A stretch of DNA of 64,000 nt from Lactobacillus sp. UCMA15818 (GTDB lineage Bacteria; Bacillota; Bacilli; Lactobacillales; Lactobacillaceae). This document shows, piece by piece, positions 48,480-59,588 of the stretch; position 1 is the stretch's first letter, and every line of letters begins with the position of its first letter. The notes under the pieces are model-generated. The model had not been told where the DNA came from. It saw only the letters and a list, made by a program, of their open reading frames with translations, and searched no databases. The position numbers and the translations under genes are program-made. The stretch covers positions 62,001 through 126,000 of the forward strand of contig NZ_VJYB01000002.1 in the NCBI RefSeq assembly GCF_030400225.1. Direction: 5' to 3'.

Positions 48480-49511
48480 ATGATGCATCAGGAGTTTGAA
48501 TGGATTGAAAAGATTGCTCCCGACATGGTTGAAACCATGGTGCAACGGTTCATGATATTACGGTATATCTCTTGGATGGGACCGGTTGGCAGGCGAGTTC
48601 TTTCGCAGGAGTTCGGATTGACGGAGCGTGTGCTTAGAACTGAGACCGATTTTCTACGCGAGCAAAGTTTAATTGCTTCAACTAGGTCTGGCATGATTAT
48701 TACTGAAAAAGGTCAGGATGTTATTCAGGGCCTTAGAGGGTTAATGGATCAATTTGCAGACATGAGACACCAAGAAGTTGAGCTTTCAAAGAGATTGGGC
48801 ATTGAAAAGTGTTTGATTGTAGCAGGTGATTCTGACAAGCAGCCAAGAGTTATAGAGGAAATGGGCAAGCTTGTTGATGAATCGTTGGCAGCAGCTTTGC
48901 CGAATGGTAAGAATGTGATTGCTGTCATGGGAGGCATTACGATGGCGGCAATTGCAAAGGCTCTCACAAAGCGGATTGGTGAGGATCGTGAATTACTTTT
49001 TGTGCCTGCCAGAGGCGGTGTAGGAGAAGCAGTTGATATTCAAGCCAATACGGTTAGTTCGCAGATGGCAATGCATACTGGTGGGCAGCACCGTGCGTTG
49101 TATGTACCTGAACAACTGAGCGAGGAGGCATTTGAACCTTTACTCAAGGAACCAGCAATTCAGCGTGTAATTGAGTTAATTCGAAATAGTGATGCTGCTA
49201 TTCATAGTGTAGGTGATGCTATTCGGATGGCTGAAAGACGAGACATGCCTATTTCTGTAATTGAAATGCTTAAAAAAAGACATGCGGTCGGGGAAGCTTT
49301 TGGTTACTTTTTTGATGAATTGGGTAAGGTAGTGTATAAGATCCCAAGGATTGGATTACAATTAGAGGATCTCACTGAGATGAAATGTGTGCTTGCAGTT
49401 GCTGGCGGTGCCTCAAAGGCTAAGGCAATTGTGGCTTACATGAAACATGCTCCTAAGCAAACTTGTCTGATTACAGATGAGGGGGCAGCAAACTTGATTT
49501 TAAAAAAGTAG
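48480..49511 (+). CDS. cggR: Central glycolytic genes regulator CggR
   Basis: 343 residues of the SorC family. N-terminal winged HTH (ILRYISWMGPVGRRVLSQEFGLTERVLRTETDFLREQ) and a C-terminal sugar-phosphate-binding domain (LIVAGDSDKQPRVIEEMG, VIAVMGGITMAAIA, VPARGGVGEAVDIQANT). It represses the operon when fructose-1,6-bisphosphate is low. The ATG at 48480 is preceded by AGGAAGG; a longer frame from 48405 runs through the operator region and is rejected. Followed 60 nt later by gapA. Confidence 0.92.
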   Translation: MMHQEFEWIEKIAPDMVETMVQRFMILRYISWMGPVGRRVLSQEFGLTERVLRTETDFLREQSLIASTRSGMIITEKGQDVIQGLRGLMDQFADMRHQEVELSKRLGIEKCLIVAGDSDKQPRVIEEMGKLVDESLAAALPNGKNVIAVMGGITMAAIAKALTKRIGEDRELLFVPARGGVGEAVDIQANTVSSQMAMHTGGQHRALYVPEQLSEEAFEPLLKEPAIQRVIELIRNSDAAIHSVGDAIRMAERRDMPISVIEMLKKRHAVGEAFGYFFDELGKVVYKIPRIGLQLEDLTEMKCVLAVAGGASKAKAIVAYMKHAPKQTCLITDEGAANLILKK

Positions 49512-49571
49512 TGTTTAACCAACACACTTTTTAAAATAAATTTTTTATTTCCTAAAGGAGGAAATTTTAGT

Positions 49572-50585
49572 ATGACTACTAAAGTAGGTATTAATGGTTT
49601 TGGCCGTATTGGCCGTTTGGCATTCCGCCGTATTGCTGAGACTTCAGAAAGCTTGGAAGTTGTTGCTATCAACGATTTGACATCTCCAGCTATGTTGGCA
49701 CATTTATTGAAGTATGATACAGCTCATGGTCAATTCGATGCTGAAATCTCTGCTACAGACAATGCACTTGTTGTTAATGGCAAAGAAATTCCTGTATACG
49801 CAGAAGCAGATGCACGCAACATTCCTTGGGTTAAGAATGATGGTGTTGATTTGGTTCTTGAATCAACAGGTTTCTACACATCAGAAGAAAAGGCAGCTGC
49901 ACATATTGAAGCCGGCGCAAAACGTGTTCTTATTTCAGCACCAGCTGGTAAGATGAAGACAATCGTTTATAGTGTTAATGATGATACATTGACAAACGAT
50001 GATAAGATTGTTTCTGCTGCTTCATGTACTACAAACTGTTTAGCTCCTTTAGCAAAAGCTATGAATGATGCTTTTGGTATTAAAGCTGGTACTATGACAA
50101 CAATCCATGCTTACACAGCTACACAAAAATTACAAGATGGTCCAGATCGTGGTGGCAATGTTCGTAATGCTCGTGCTGCTGCAGCTAACACAATTCCTCA
50201 TTCAACTGGTGCTGCTAAGGCTCTTGGCTTAGTTGTTCCTGAATTGAACGGTAAGTTAGACGGACATGCACAACGTGTTCCAGTTATCACAGGTTCATTA
50301 ACAGAATTAGTTACAACTCTTGACAAAGAAGTAACTGCTGATGAAGTTAATGCAGCTGTTAAGAAAGTTACAGATGGCAACGCATCATTTGGTTACAATA
50401 ATGATGGAATCGTTTCATCAGATGTCATTGGAACAACATTTGGTTCAGTATTTGATCCAACTCAAACACAGGTTGTTGGTTCAGGTGAAGGACAAGTTGT
50501 TAAGACTGTTGCATGGTATGATAACGAATCTGGTTTTACAGCACAAATGATCCGTACTTTGGAAAAATTTGCTAGCATGCTTTAA
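49572..50585 (+). CDS. gapA: Glyceraldehyde-3-phosphate dehydrogenase
   Basis: 337-residue glycolytic enzyme. N-terminal NAD-binding [16 protein letters not shown], catalytic cysteine in [12 protein letters not shown] (about 154) and C-terminal [14 protein letters not shown]. Codon choice is strongly biased toward GTT/GCT/ACA-type codons, as expected for a highly expressed gene. Excellent ribosome binding site AAAGGAGGAAA. Confidence 0.98.
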   Translation: MTTKVGINGFGRIGRLAFRRIAETSESLEVVAINDLTSPAMLAHLLKYDTAHGQFDAEISATDNALVVNGKEIPVYAEADARNIPWVKNDGVDLVLESTGFYTSEEKAAAHIEAGAKRVLISAPAGKMKTIVYSVNDDTLTNDDKIVSAASCTTNCLAPLAKAMNDAFGIKAGTMTTIHAYTATQKLQDGPDRGGNVRNARAAAANTIPHSTGAAKALGLVVPELNGKLDGHAQRVPVITGSLTELVTTLDKEVTADEVNAAVKKVTDGNASFGYNNDGIVSSDVIGTTFGSVFDPTQTQVVGSGEGQVVKTVAWYDNESGFTAQMIRTLEKFASML

Positions 50586-50630
50586 GATTTAGCTGACGCT
50601 AAATTTTTAATCGATTTAGTTCATTAAGGC

Positions 50631-50661
50631 GGGGGGAGGCAACTCTCTTCGCTTTTTATTT
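50631..50661 (+). terminator. Hairpin between gapA and pgk
   Basis: GCGGGGGGAG pairs with CTCTCTTCGC (10 bp with three G-U pairs) followed by TTTTTATTTT. It could set a gapA:pgk ratio by partial termination. Confidence 0.55.
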
Positions 50662-50685
50662 TAAAAAAATGGAGGATTACAATTC

Positions 50686-51876
50686 ATGGCTAAACTAACT
50701 GTTTCTGATTTAGATGTTACGGGTAAAAAAGTTTTAATTCGTGTTGACTTTAATGTTCCTATTAAAAATGGTGTTATTGGAAATGATAACCGTATTGTTG
50801 CGGCATTACCAACAATTAAATATATTGTTGAAAATGGTGGGAAAGCGATTTTATTTTCACATCTTGGTCGTGTCAAGACTGAAGAAGATAAGAAGGAATT
50901 ATCACTTCGTCCAGTTGCCGAAAAATTAGCTGATTTGGTTAAAAAACCAGTTACATTTGTTCCAACAACTCGTGGTGCACAACTTGAAGAAGCAATTAAC
51001 AAGATGAATAATGGCGATATTTTGTTAGTTGAGAATACACGTTTTGAAGACCTAGATGGTAAAAAAGAATCTAAGAATGATCCTGAATTAGGAAAATATT
51101 GGGCATCACTTGGCGATTTGTTTGTAAACGATGCATTTGGTACAGCTCATCGTTCACATGCTTCTAATGTAGGAATTGCAAGTAACATGGACCAAGCTGC
51201 TGCTGGATTCTTACTTGAAAAAGAAATCAAATTCTTGGGCAATGCCGTTGATACTCCTGTTCATCCATTTGTTGCCATTTTAGGTGGTGCAAAGGTTTCA
51301 GATAAGATTGGTGTTATTGATCATCTTCTTGCAAAGGCTGATAAGGTTATTATCGGTGGCGGTATGACTTACACATTTTATGCTGCTAAAGGCATGAGCA
51401 TTGGTAATTCATTGGTTGAATCTGATAAGATTGAACTTGCTAAGGAAATTATTGCAAAAGCTGGAGACAAATTAGTATTACCAATTGATTCAGTTGTTGC
51501 TGAAAAATTTGATAATGATGTACCTAATAAAATTGTTGATGGTGACATTCCTGATGGGTATATGGCACTTGATATTGGACCTAAGTCAATCGCCTTATTC
51601 AAAGATGTTCTTAAAGATGCTAAAACAGTTGTTTGGAATGGACCTATGGGTGTATTTGAAATGAGTAATTATGCTGAAGGAACTCTTGAAGTTGGTAAGT
51701 TCTTAGGTACCCTTAGCGATGCTACAACAATTGTTGGTGGGGGCGATTCAACAGCTGCTGTTCAACAATTAGGTGTTGCTGATCAATTGACACATATTTC
51801 AACTGGTGGTGGTGCTTCCCTCGAATATCTCGAAGGTAAGACACTTCCTGGAATTGCTGCTGTTTCAGATAAATAA
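50686..51876 (+). CDS. pgk: Phosphoglycerate kinase
   Basis: 396-residue enzyme forming ATP from 1,3-bisphosphoglycerate. N-terminal [41 protein letters not shown] and [16 protein letters not shown] form the substrate domain; the nucleotide domain has [15 protein letters not shown] and [10 protein letters not shown] and ends GGGDSTAAV...[13 protein letters not shown]. Co-directional with gapA and tpiA; 34 nt to tpiA. Confidence 0.98.
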   Translation: MAKLTVSDLDVTGKKVLIRVDFNVPIKNGVIGNDNRIVAALPTIKYIVENGGKAILFSHLGRVKTEEDKKELSLRPVAEKLADLVKKPVTFVPTTRGAQLEEAINKMNNGDILLVENTRFEDLDGKKESKNDPELGKYWASLGDLFVNDAFGTAHRSHASNVGIASNMDQAAAGFLLEKEIKFLGNAVDTPVHPFVAILGGAKVSDKIGVIDHLLAKADKVIIGGGMTYTFYAAKGMSIGNSLVESDKIELAKEIIAKAGDKLVLPIDSVVAEKFDNDVPNKIVDGDIPDGYMALDIGPKSIALFKDVLKDAKTVVWNGPMGVFEMSNYAEGTLEVGKFLGTLSDATTIVGGGDSTAAVQQLGVADQLTHISTGGGASLEYLEGKTLPGIAAVSDK

Positions 51877-51910
51877 ATCTATAATAGGCAAAATTGAAAG
51901 GATGATATAA

Positions 51911-52666
<756 letters not shown>

Positions 52667-52715
52667 TTGATATTTTTTACGACTAACAATTGAAAGTTGT
52701 TAAGAAAACCTTTAA

Positions 52716-54095
<1,380 letters not shown>

Positions 54096-54180
54096 TTAAA
54101 TAAAAGAGTGTTTTTTGCTTGTTAGTTTTGAATTAGTAAGACAACTTAACAAGAAGAAAATACAAAAACAATATCTAATA

Positions 54181-54226
54181 GCGAGGCTGGATCAAAAGCT
54201 AAATTTTGATTCGGTCTCTTTTTTAT
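54181..54226 (+). repeat. Dispersed intergenic repeat, copy 7 (hairpin core), terminator of eno
   Basis: GAGGCTGGATCAAAA pairs with TTTTGATTCGGTCTC around GCTAAA (54183-54217), followed by a T-run. Only the hairpin core is present. It closes the glycolytic operon. Confidence 0.8.
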
Positions 54227-54297
54227 GCTTGATTAATTATTTTGGAGACTTTGAACGGATACTTTTATAATTAAATACAGAAATAAGCCTGAATAAC

Positions 54298-54326
54298 TTG
54301 ACATCCGGAATGTTAGAAAGTATATT
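54298..54326 (+). promoter_or_regulatory. Promoter of secG-rnr-smpB
   Basis: TTGACA (54298-54303), 17-nt spacer, TATATT (54321-54326), a near-consensus promoter. It implies a leader of about 150 nt before secG; nothing else is recognised in that AT-rich stretch. Confidence 0.7.
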
Positions 54327-54479
54327 GCAAGATAATGTTATACTGTGAAGTGAATCTAGATATATTCAGAAGAATTATTATTAAAAGATCGTGGTGTATA
54401 AGTGTTATAACTGACTGGAAATAAAAGATTATTTATGCTACATTATAATAGATGTAGATTACCTATGGAGTAAGGGGGT

Positions 54480-54722
54480 ATGAACTTGTATAATTTAATT
54501 TTAACTATTTTGATGATTGTTTCAGTATTAATTATAATTGCAGTAATGATGCAACCTGCAAAAAACGATAATGCTGCTTCCGCTTTGTCAGGTGGTGCGG
54601 CTGATTTATTTAGCAAGCAAAAGCCTCGCGGATTTGAGGCATTTATGCAGAAGGTAACAGCTGTGTTGGGGGTCATCTTCTTTCTACTTTCATTGGCTTT
54701 GGTTTATATTTCATCGCATTGA
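54480..54722 (+). CDS. secG: Preprotein translocase subunit SecG
   Basis: 80 residues with two membrane helices (about 3-22 and 56-76) separated by the conserved loop GGAADLFSKQKPRGFEAFMQK. Third subunit of the SecYEG channel. Ribosome binding site AAGGGGGT. Order secG-rnr-smpB is conserved in Firmicutes. Confidence 0.93.
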   Translation: MNLYNLILTILMIVSVLIIIAVMMQPAKNDNAASALSGGAADLFSKQKPRGFEAFMQKVTAVLGVIFFLLSLALVYISSH

Positions 54723-54728
54723 TAAAAA

Positions 54729-54777
54729 GTAAGGTCTTCTGCTTGACTCTGTGCAGGGGAGTTTTACTTTTTTTTTG
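54729..54777 (+). terminator. Terminator after secG
   Basis: AGTAAGG...TCTGC pairs with GCAGGGGAGTTTTACT (with G-U pairs) and is followed by a run of T residues. Read-through would be needed to reach rnr unless rnr has its own promoter. Confidence 0.6.
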
Positions 54778-54827
54778 GATTAAGAATGGCTCTTAATAGA
54801 TAATCAAGTAAGTAAACGAGGAAATTA

Positions 54828-57176
54828 ATGGAAAATAATATTATTAAAGAAAAAATACTAAGAGAATTAAGAGAATCACCAGACCGTGATTTTCAAGTTC
54901 AAGAACTAGCTGAAGCGATTGCCATGACAACAGCTGTTCAGTTTAAATTTGTAGTGCAGGCATTGGCACAATTAGAACATGATAAAGAAGTTACACTTAA
55001 TCAAAATGGTGCATTTACAATTGCTAAGGATGACTCTCTCCCAAAATTTGTTGGTGTTTTTCATGCAAATGATCGTGGCTTTGGGTTTGTAACTGTAGAT
55101 GTCGATACCCCAGATTTTTTCATTAATCCGACGCAAACAATGGCAGCGTTGAATGGTGATGAAGTTGAAGTTGTTACACTTAGGAAAGCTGATGAAAAAA
55201 CTGGCAGGGGCCCTGAGGGTAAAGTCGTTGGAATTGTTAAGCATGCGATTGAACAAGTCGTTGGTGAGTTTGTTGTAGATGAGGCGGAAGAATATCCTGC
55301 AGGAATTATTGGAACGGTAAAGCTGAAAGATCGTAAGTTGGCGCACTATACTTTTTTAGTTGAAGACAAAGGTCTCAATCCTGTTGCAGGAGAAGTGATT
55401 TTAGCGGATATCACTGCGTATCCTGATGCACATCTCCCAGGAATTCTTAAGGGTGTTGCTATAAAAGTAATTGGAAATGTCAGTGATCCAGGAATTGATA
55501 TTTTGCAAGTCGTCTATCAACATGATATTCCAACTCAATTTCCCACTGAGGTTATGACAGAGGTTGAACAAATTCCTGATCATGTGACTGATGATGAGCG
55601 TAAAGGACGAGTTGATTTAACTGAGCAAGACTTGGTTACAATTGATAGTATTGAATCTAAAGACCTTGATGATGCGGTTACCGCATGGAAGATGGATAAT
55701 GGAAACTATCACTTAGGAGTACATATTGCAGATGTATCTCATTATGTAAGAGTAGGTACAGCATTGAATGATGAGGCCTTTAACAGAGGAACTTCGGTCT
55801 ATTTGACAGACCGTGTAATTCCGATGTTACCTCATAAGTTATCAAATGGAATTTGTTCGCTAAATCCCAAAGTTGAACGTCTGGCAATGAGTTGCGAAAT
55901 GGAGATAGATACTGAAGGTAACGTGATCAATCACAAAATCTTTCCGAGTGTTATTAAAACAACGGAAAGAATGACCTATGTTGCAATCAATAAGATTCTT
56001 GAATCACGTGATGAAAAAACAAAGGCACGCTATGAGAACCTGGTTCCAATGTTTGAAACGATGAATGAACTTCACAAAATCTTGCTCAAAATGAGAAAAA
56101 GACGTGGGGCAATTGAATTCGAAGATACTGAGGCACAGATTATTGTTGATGAAAAAGGGCATCCAACTGATATTCAATTGCGTGAACGCGGTACTAGTGA
56201 AAGAATAGTCGAATCATTTATGCTTGCAGCAAATGAAACAATTGCTGAACACTTCAATCATTTACGTGTTCCCTTTATTTACCGTATCCATGAAACTCCA
56301 AAAGCGGAAAAGATGCTCTCATTTTTTGAAGCATTGTCTAGTTTGGGAATTGAAGCAACAGGCAGCAGTAATGATGTAAAGCCTAAGATGTTGCAGACAA
56401 TTTTGAAAAAAGTTGCAGGTAAACCCGAAGAAGCAATGGTTTCAACAATGTTGCTCCGTTCCATGCAACAAGCAAAGTATTCAGATCAGCCTTTAGGCCA
56501 TTTTGGACTTGGAGCAGAGGATTATACGCATTTTACATCTCCAATCAGAAGATATCCTGATCTTTTGGTTCATCGACTAATTCGTTTTTATGAACAAAAT
56601 GGAATTAATGATGAGACAAAGGAAGAGTATAAGCAAGAAATTCCTGAAATAGCTCTTCATAGCTCACAAATGGAGCGTCGTGCAATTGATGCGGAACGTG
56701 ACACTGATGCAATGAAGAAAGCTGAATATATGGCTGATCATGTAGGTGAAGAATTCGATGCAGTTGTTAGTTCTGTAATGAAATTTGGAATGTTTGTCGG
56801 GTTGCCTAACACAGTTGAAGGACTTATCCATATTAGTGAAATGAAGGACGATTACTATGAATACTTGGATAAGCACATGGTCTTAGTTGGACGCCATACC
56901 AAGCGGACTTATCGAATTGGTCAACCAATAAGGGTTAAGCTAGTTAATGTCAATGTTGATCAAAAGGAAGTTGATTTCACTCTTTTAAATCCTGAGGACG
57001 CGCCTAAGACAGATTTGCTTGTCAAAGCTGGTAACGGCAGTGACTCAAGAAGAAGTAACGGTGATAGAAAATATCAGGGGAATCGTAAATATGATAACAA
57101 AAAAGGACAGTCAAAAAGTAGAGAAAAACAACATGGATACCGTCCCTTTAAGGATAAATTAAAGAAAAGACACTGA
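54828..57176 (+). CDS. rnr: Ribonuclease R
   Basis: 782-residue 3'-5' exoribonuclease that degrades structured RNA and, with tmRNA/SmpB, non-stop mRNA. N-terminal winged helix (about 1-65), cold-shock-like domains (GVFHANDRGFGFVTVD), RNB catalytic domain with the acidic cluster in TIDSIESKDLDDAVTA (about 265-280), YTHFTSPIRRYPDLLVHR, S1 domain (about 640-720) and a basic C-terminal tail rich in K, R and N. Located directly upstream of smpB, its functional partner. Confidence 0.96.
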   Translation: MENNIIKEKILRELRESPDRDFQVQELAEAIAMTTAVQFKFVVQALAQLEHDKEVTLNQNGAFTIAKDDSLPKFVGVFHANDRGFGFVTVDVDTPDFFINPTQTMAALNGDEVEVVTLRKADEKTGRGPEGKVVGIVKHAIEQVVGEFVVDEAEEYPAGIIGTVKLKDRKLAHYTFLVEDKGLNPVAGEVILADITAYPDAHLPGILKGVAIKVIGNVSDPGIDILQVVYQHDIPTQFPTEVMTEVEQIPDHVTDDERKGRVDLTEQDLVTIDSIESKDLDDAVTAWKMDNGNYHLGVHIADVSHYVRVGTALNDEAFNRGTSVYLTDRVIPMLPHKLSNGICSLNPKVERLAMSCEMEIDTEGNVINHKIFPSVIKTTERMTYVAINKILESRDEKTKARYENLVPMFETMNELHKILLKMRKRRGAIEFEDTEAQIIVDEKGHPTDIQLRERGTSERIVESFMLAANETIAEHFNHLRVPFIYRIHETPKAEKMLSFFEALSSLGIEATGSSNDVKPKMLQTILKKVAGKPEEAMVSTMLLRSMQQAKYSDQPLGHFGLGAEDYTHFTSPIRRYPDLLVHRLIRFYEQNGINDETKEEYKQEIPEIALHSSQMERRAIDAERDTDAMKKAEYMADHVGEEFDAVVSSVMKFGMFVGLPNTVEGLIHISEMKDDYYEYLDKHMVLVGRHTKRTYRIGQPIRVKLVNVNVDQKEVDFTLLNPEDAPKTDLLVKAGNGSDSRRSNGDRKYQGNRKYDNKKGQSKSREKQHGYRPFKDKLKKRH

Positions 57177-57200
57177 TAACTAAGTTAGGAGGTGTTCGTA

Positions 57201-57668
57201 ATGGTAAAGAAGAGACATGAGAATCCTCCACTGGCTCAAAATAAAAAGGCAAGTCATGATTACGCAATAATTGATACGATTGAGGCAGGGATTGTTTTAA
57301 CTGGGACAGAAATTAAATCAGTCCGTGCACGACGAATAAATCTTAAAGATGGGTTTGCACAAGTTCGTAACGGAGAAGTTTGGTTGATGAATATTCATAT
57401 TTCCCCATATGAACAAGGCAATCAATTTAACCATGATCCACTTAGAAACCGCAAGTTATTACTTCACAAAAAGCAGATAACTGATTTAGGTAAAATGACT
57501 TCAGACAAGGGAGTAACTTTGGTACCCTTGAAAGTGTATATTAAAAGTGGATTTGCAAAAGTTTTATTGGGCGTTGGTAAAGGTAAAAATGACTATGATA
57601 AGAGAGAAACCATTAAGCGTAAGGATCAAGAGCGTCAAATACAACGGACTTTGAAGAATTATGGCTGA
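57201..57668 (+). CDS. smpB: SsrA (tmRNA)-binding protein SmpB
   Basis: 155 residues. Binds tmRNA and brings it to stalled ribosomes for trans-translation. N-terminal [43 protein letters not shown] and the C-terminal basic tail ([15 protein letters not shown]) are typical. The ATG at 57201 follows TAGGAGGTG; an alternative 9 nt upstream overlaps that site. No tmRNA gene is found in this window. Confidence 0.96.
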   Translation: MVKKRHENPPLAQNKKASHDYAIIDTIEAGIVLTGTEIKSVRARRINLKDGFAQVRNGEVWLMNIHISPYEQGNQFNHDPLRNRKLLLHKKQITDLGKMTSDKGVTLVPLKVYIKSGFAKVLLGVGKGKNDYDKRETIKRKDQERQIQRTLKNYG

Positions 57669-57738
57669 GACTAGGCAATCATGTATGTTTGCATTCAATT
57701 AAAACATTATTAATAGTCTAGTTGAATAGCATGTATTT

Positions 57739-57820
57739 TTGATTTATGAAACACGTTTATACGGAATAAATAGAGGAACTGGGTTAAAAATTAACTTTTA
57801 ACCCAGTTCCTCTATTTATT
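57739..57820 (+). repeat. Dispersed intergenic repeat, copy 8, terminator of smpB
   Basis: Flank TTGATTTATGAAACACG and TTTATACGGAATAAATAG, then a near-perfect 22-bp hairpin (57768-57817) with the centre TTAAAA-ATTAAC-TTTTAA followed by ATTT. Its flank matches copy 3 nearly base for base, while the hairpin stem has changed on both arms with compensation. Confidence 0.88.
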
Positions 57821-57924
57821 TAAAATTAATTTTTTACACTTATATCATATGTAGTCAGGTTATCGTGTCCTTTTTATTACAATTCTTAAGAAAAAAGTAA
57901 TAATGAAACAAATAAGTAATATTT

Positions 57925-57968
57925 TGTAAGATGTCTGCAACCAATGAAATTAGCGAATTGCGTATAAT
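57925..57968 (+). promoter_or_regulatory. Promoter region with a candidate WalR box
   Basis: TGTAAG-N5-TGCAAC (57925-57941) resembles the WalR (YycF) direct repeat TGTWAH-N5-TGTWAH with one mismatch in each half. TATAAT (57963-57968) follows 21 nt later, 26 nt before the 3D-protein start. No good -35 box is seen, as expected of an activated promoter. Confidence 0.4.
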
Positions 57969-57994
57969 ATTCAATGGTAAAGGGGTTAATTCTT

Positions 57995-59110
57995 ATGAAA
58001 ATAATTGGGGTCGGCACAAAGTACATCATATTAATAGCACTTGCAATGACGACCATGACAAGTGGGGTTTCTGCTGATACTGTCGATAATTTACAGGGAC
58101 AGCAGAGTAGTGCTCAAAAAACATTAAATACTAACAATGATCAATTATCTAAGAAGATTACTGCTGTTAATCAGGTGTATCAAGAAATTCAGCAGTTAAA
58201 TGAAAAGAAAAAGGATACTTCTTCTAATATTGCAGCGGTTAAGCAAAAACTCACAGCGGCAAAAGAAGAAAAGCAAAAGCGGATTGCTGATGCTAAATCC
58301 AGATTAAGGGAACTCCAATTAAGGGAAGGTACAAATGCTACGCTTCAAGTCTTGGAGAATTCTAGTGATCTATCTCAATGGTTAGGAAATGTGATAGCAT
58401 TGACACGCTTACAGTCTGTTTATAATGATAGTTTGGATGCTGTTAAACAAAGTGTGAATACAATTTCAAATGATCGTAAACAATTGTTAACATATCAAGC
58501 AAGTCTTGATACACAAGCAAAAGACTTAGCTTTGAAAAAAGATCAGATGAATGCTTCATTGAATTCTTTGAAGCAACTGGTTAAAAATAACCAAGCAACA
58601 ATAGCAACTCTTGCTAACAAGGTTTCATGGGCAAAGGAAGCAGCAGCTGAGGCCAGTGCAAGTTCACAATCAGCACAACAGGCAAGCAGTAGTTCAGAGG
58701 AGTCTGCATCAAGTTCTTCAGCAGCAGTTGCCTCTTCTAGTCAGAGTTCAACAGCATCTAGTGCTAGTTCGACTAGTTCAACAACAACTACTAATGTAGC
58801 AACAACGACAACGACAAGTAGCAGCTCAAAGACACTTGTTATGCAATCAACTGGTTATTCAGTTGCACAAAGCGGTTTGAGTTCTTATAGTGCAACAGGA
58901 ATTAATTTAAGTCAGTATCCAAGTTGTATAGCTGTAGATCCTAGTGTTATTCCACTAGGAAGTATTGTTTGGGTTTCTGGATATGGTGTCACAGTGGCAG
59001 GAGACACAGGTGGTGCGATTAAGGGAAATATTATTGACGTACACTTTTCAACTGTTGGACAAGCTCAAAGCTGGGGAAGAAAAACGGTTACAGTTAAGAT
59101 ATTAAGTTAA
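57995..59110 (+). CDS. Secreted 3D-domain cell-wall protein with coiled coil
   Basis: 371 residues: signal peptide (about 1-30, ending SGVSADT), a long coiled coil (about 32-205, rich in Q, K and N), a low-complexity Ser/Ala/Thr linker (about 210-285) and a C-terminal 3D domain (about 290-371). The 3D aspartates are in AVDPSVIPLG, GDTGGAIKG and IIDVHF; this double-psi barrel is shared with MltA/YocH-type muralytic enzymes. The layout resembles PcsB-like coiled-coil proteins that work with FtsEX. A muralytic role is likely but not shown. The ATG at 57995 follows AAAGGGG. Confidence 0.85.
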   Translation: MKIIGVGTKYIILIALAMTTMTSGVSADTVDNLQGQQSSAQKTLNTNNDQLSKKITAVNQVYQEIQQLNEKKKDTSSNIAAVKQKLTAAKEEKQKRIADAKSRLRELQLREGTNATLQVLENSSDLSQWLGNVIALTRLQSVYNDSLDAVKQSVNTISNDRKQLLTYQASLDTQAKDLALKKDQMNASLNSLKQLVKNNQATIATLANKVSWAKEAAAEASASSQSAQQASSSSEESASSSSAAVASSSQSSTASSASSTSSTTTTNVATTTTTSSSSKTLVMQSTGYSVAQSGLSSYSATGINLSQYPSCIAVDPSVIPLGSIVWVSGYGVTVAGDTGGAIKGNIIDVHFSTVGQAQSWGRKTVTVKILS

Positions 59111-59183
59111 GGCTAACATAATAATTTAATAATCTTGTCATTTCTAGATAAATTTGATAGAAATACAATCTTGATTAAATACA

Positions 59184-59226
59184 GGGAGAAGACGATTCAA
59201 AATTTATTTTTTGATTAATCTCCTTT
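59184..59226 (+). repeat. Dispersed repeat-like hairpin, copy 9 (degenerate)
   Basis: GGAGAAGACGATTCAAAA and TTTTTTGATTAATCTCC can pair around TTTAT, followed by TTTG. A weak relative of the repeat hairpin, probably ending the 3D-protein transcript. Confidence 0.5.
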
Positions 59227-59342
59227 GTTGATTTATGGTGTATTTTACAAGCTATCTCTTAATTAGGATAAAGATTGGGTAGGAAAAAAGATTTGCTAAA
59301 CAACATAAATTAATTCTTTGAAAATTAAAATATAAATAATTG

Positions 59343-59371
59343 TTGACCTGTTGATTAAAATAGTCTAAGAT
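59343..59371 (+). promoter_or_regulatory. leuA leader promoter
   Basis: TTGACC (59343-59348), 17-nt spacer, TAAGAT (59366-59371), 32 nt before the leader-peptide ATG. Confidence 0.65.
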
Positions 59372-59391
59372 GTAACTAATAAATGAAAGGA

Positions 59392-59549
59392 GAGTCCTTT
59401 GTATGTATATTCAATCAAATAGTTATGTAATTGAATTTGCCCTACTACTATGATGGAGGACTCCGACAATATGTCGAGTCCTATTTGTAGTTAGAATGGG
59501 GCTTGAGCAGTAAATGAACACCCTATTCTTAATGAATAGGGCGTTTTTT
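59392..59549 (+). promoter_or_regulatory. Leucine attenuator: competing hairpins and terminator before leuA
   Basis: GAGTCCT occurs twice (59392-59398 and 59476-59482), and both copies can pair with AGGACTC (59457-59463), which starts just after the leader stop. The second pairing is extended by GACA/TGTC. The terminator is CCCTATTC-TTAAT-GAATAGGG (59521-59541) with CGTTTTTT. Its 5' arm can instead pair with AGAATGGGG (59493-59501), a possible antiterminator. Alternative pairings are visible; the order of events is inferred. No T-box motif is present. Confidence 0.75.
59403..59453 (+). CDS. Leucine leader peptide (attenuator control peptide)
   Basis: 16-codon ORF, MYIQSNSYVIEFALLL, preceded by AAAGGAG at 10-nt spacing. 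The last three codons before the stop are CTA-CTA-CTA, three consecutive leucine codons of a less-used type. This is the design of amino-acid leader peptides: ribosome stalling at scarce Leu-tRNA changes RNA folding downstream. Too short for normal gene finding. Lactococcus lactis uses a comparable leader for its leu-ilv operon. Confidence 0.8.
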   Translation: MYIQSNSYVIEFALLL

Positions 59550-59588
59550 ATTTACAAATTTTCTTAATAAATTAGGAGGTTATAAGAT

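Noticed and set aside
57669-57994. tmRNA (ssrA) gene expected near smpB
   Set aside because: The gap holds only repeat copy 8 and a promoter region; no tRNA-like ends or ANDNYA-type tag reading frame were seen.
59372-59588. Possible T-box riboswitch upstream of leuA
   Set aside because: No AGGGTGGNACCGCG-type T-box sequence or long specifier stem; the short Leu-rich ORF and hairpins fit leader-peptide attenuation better.
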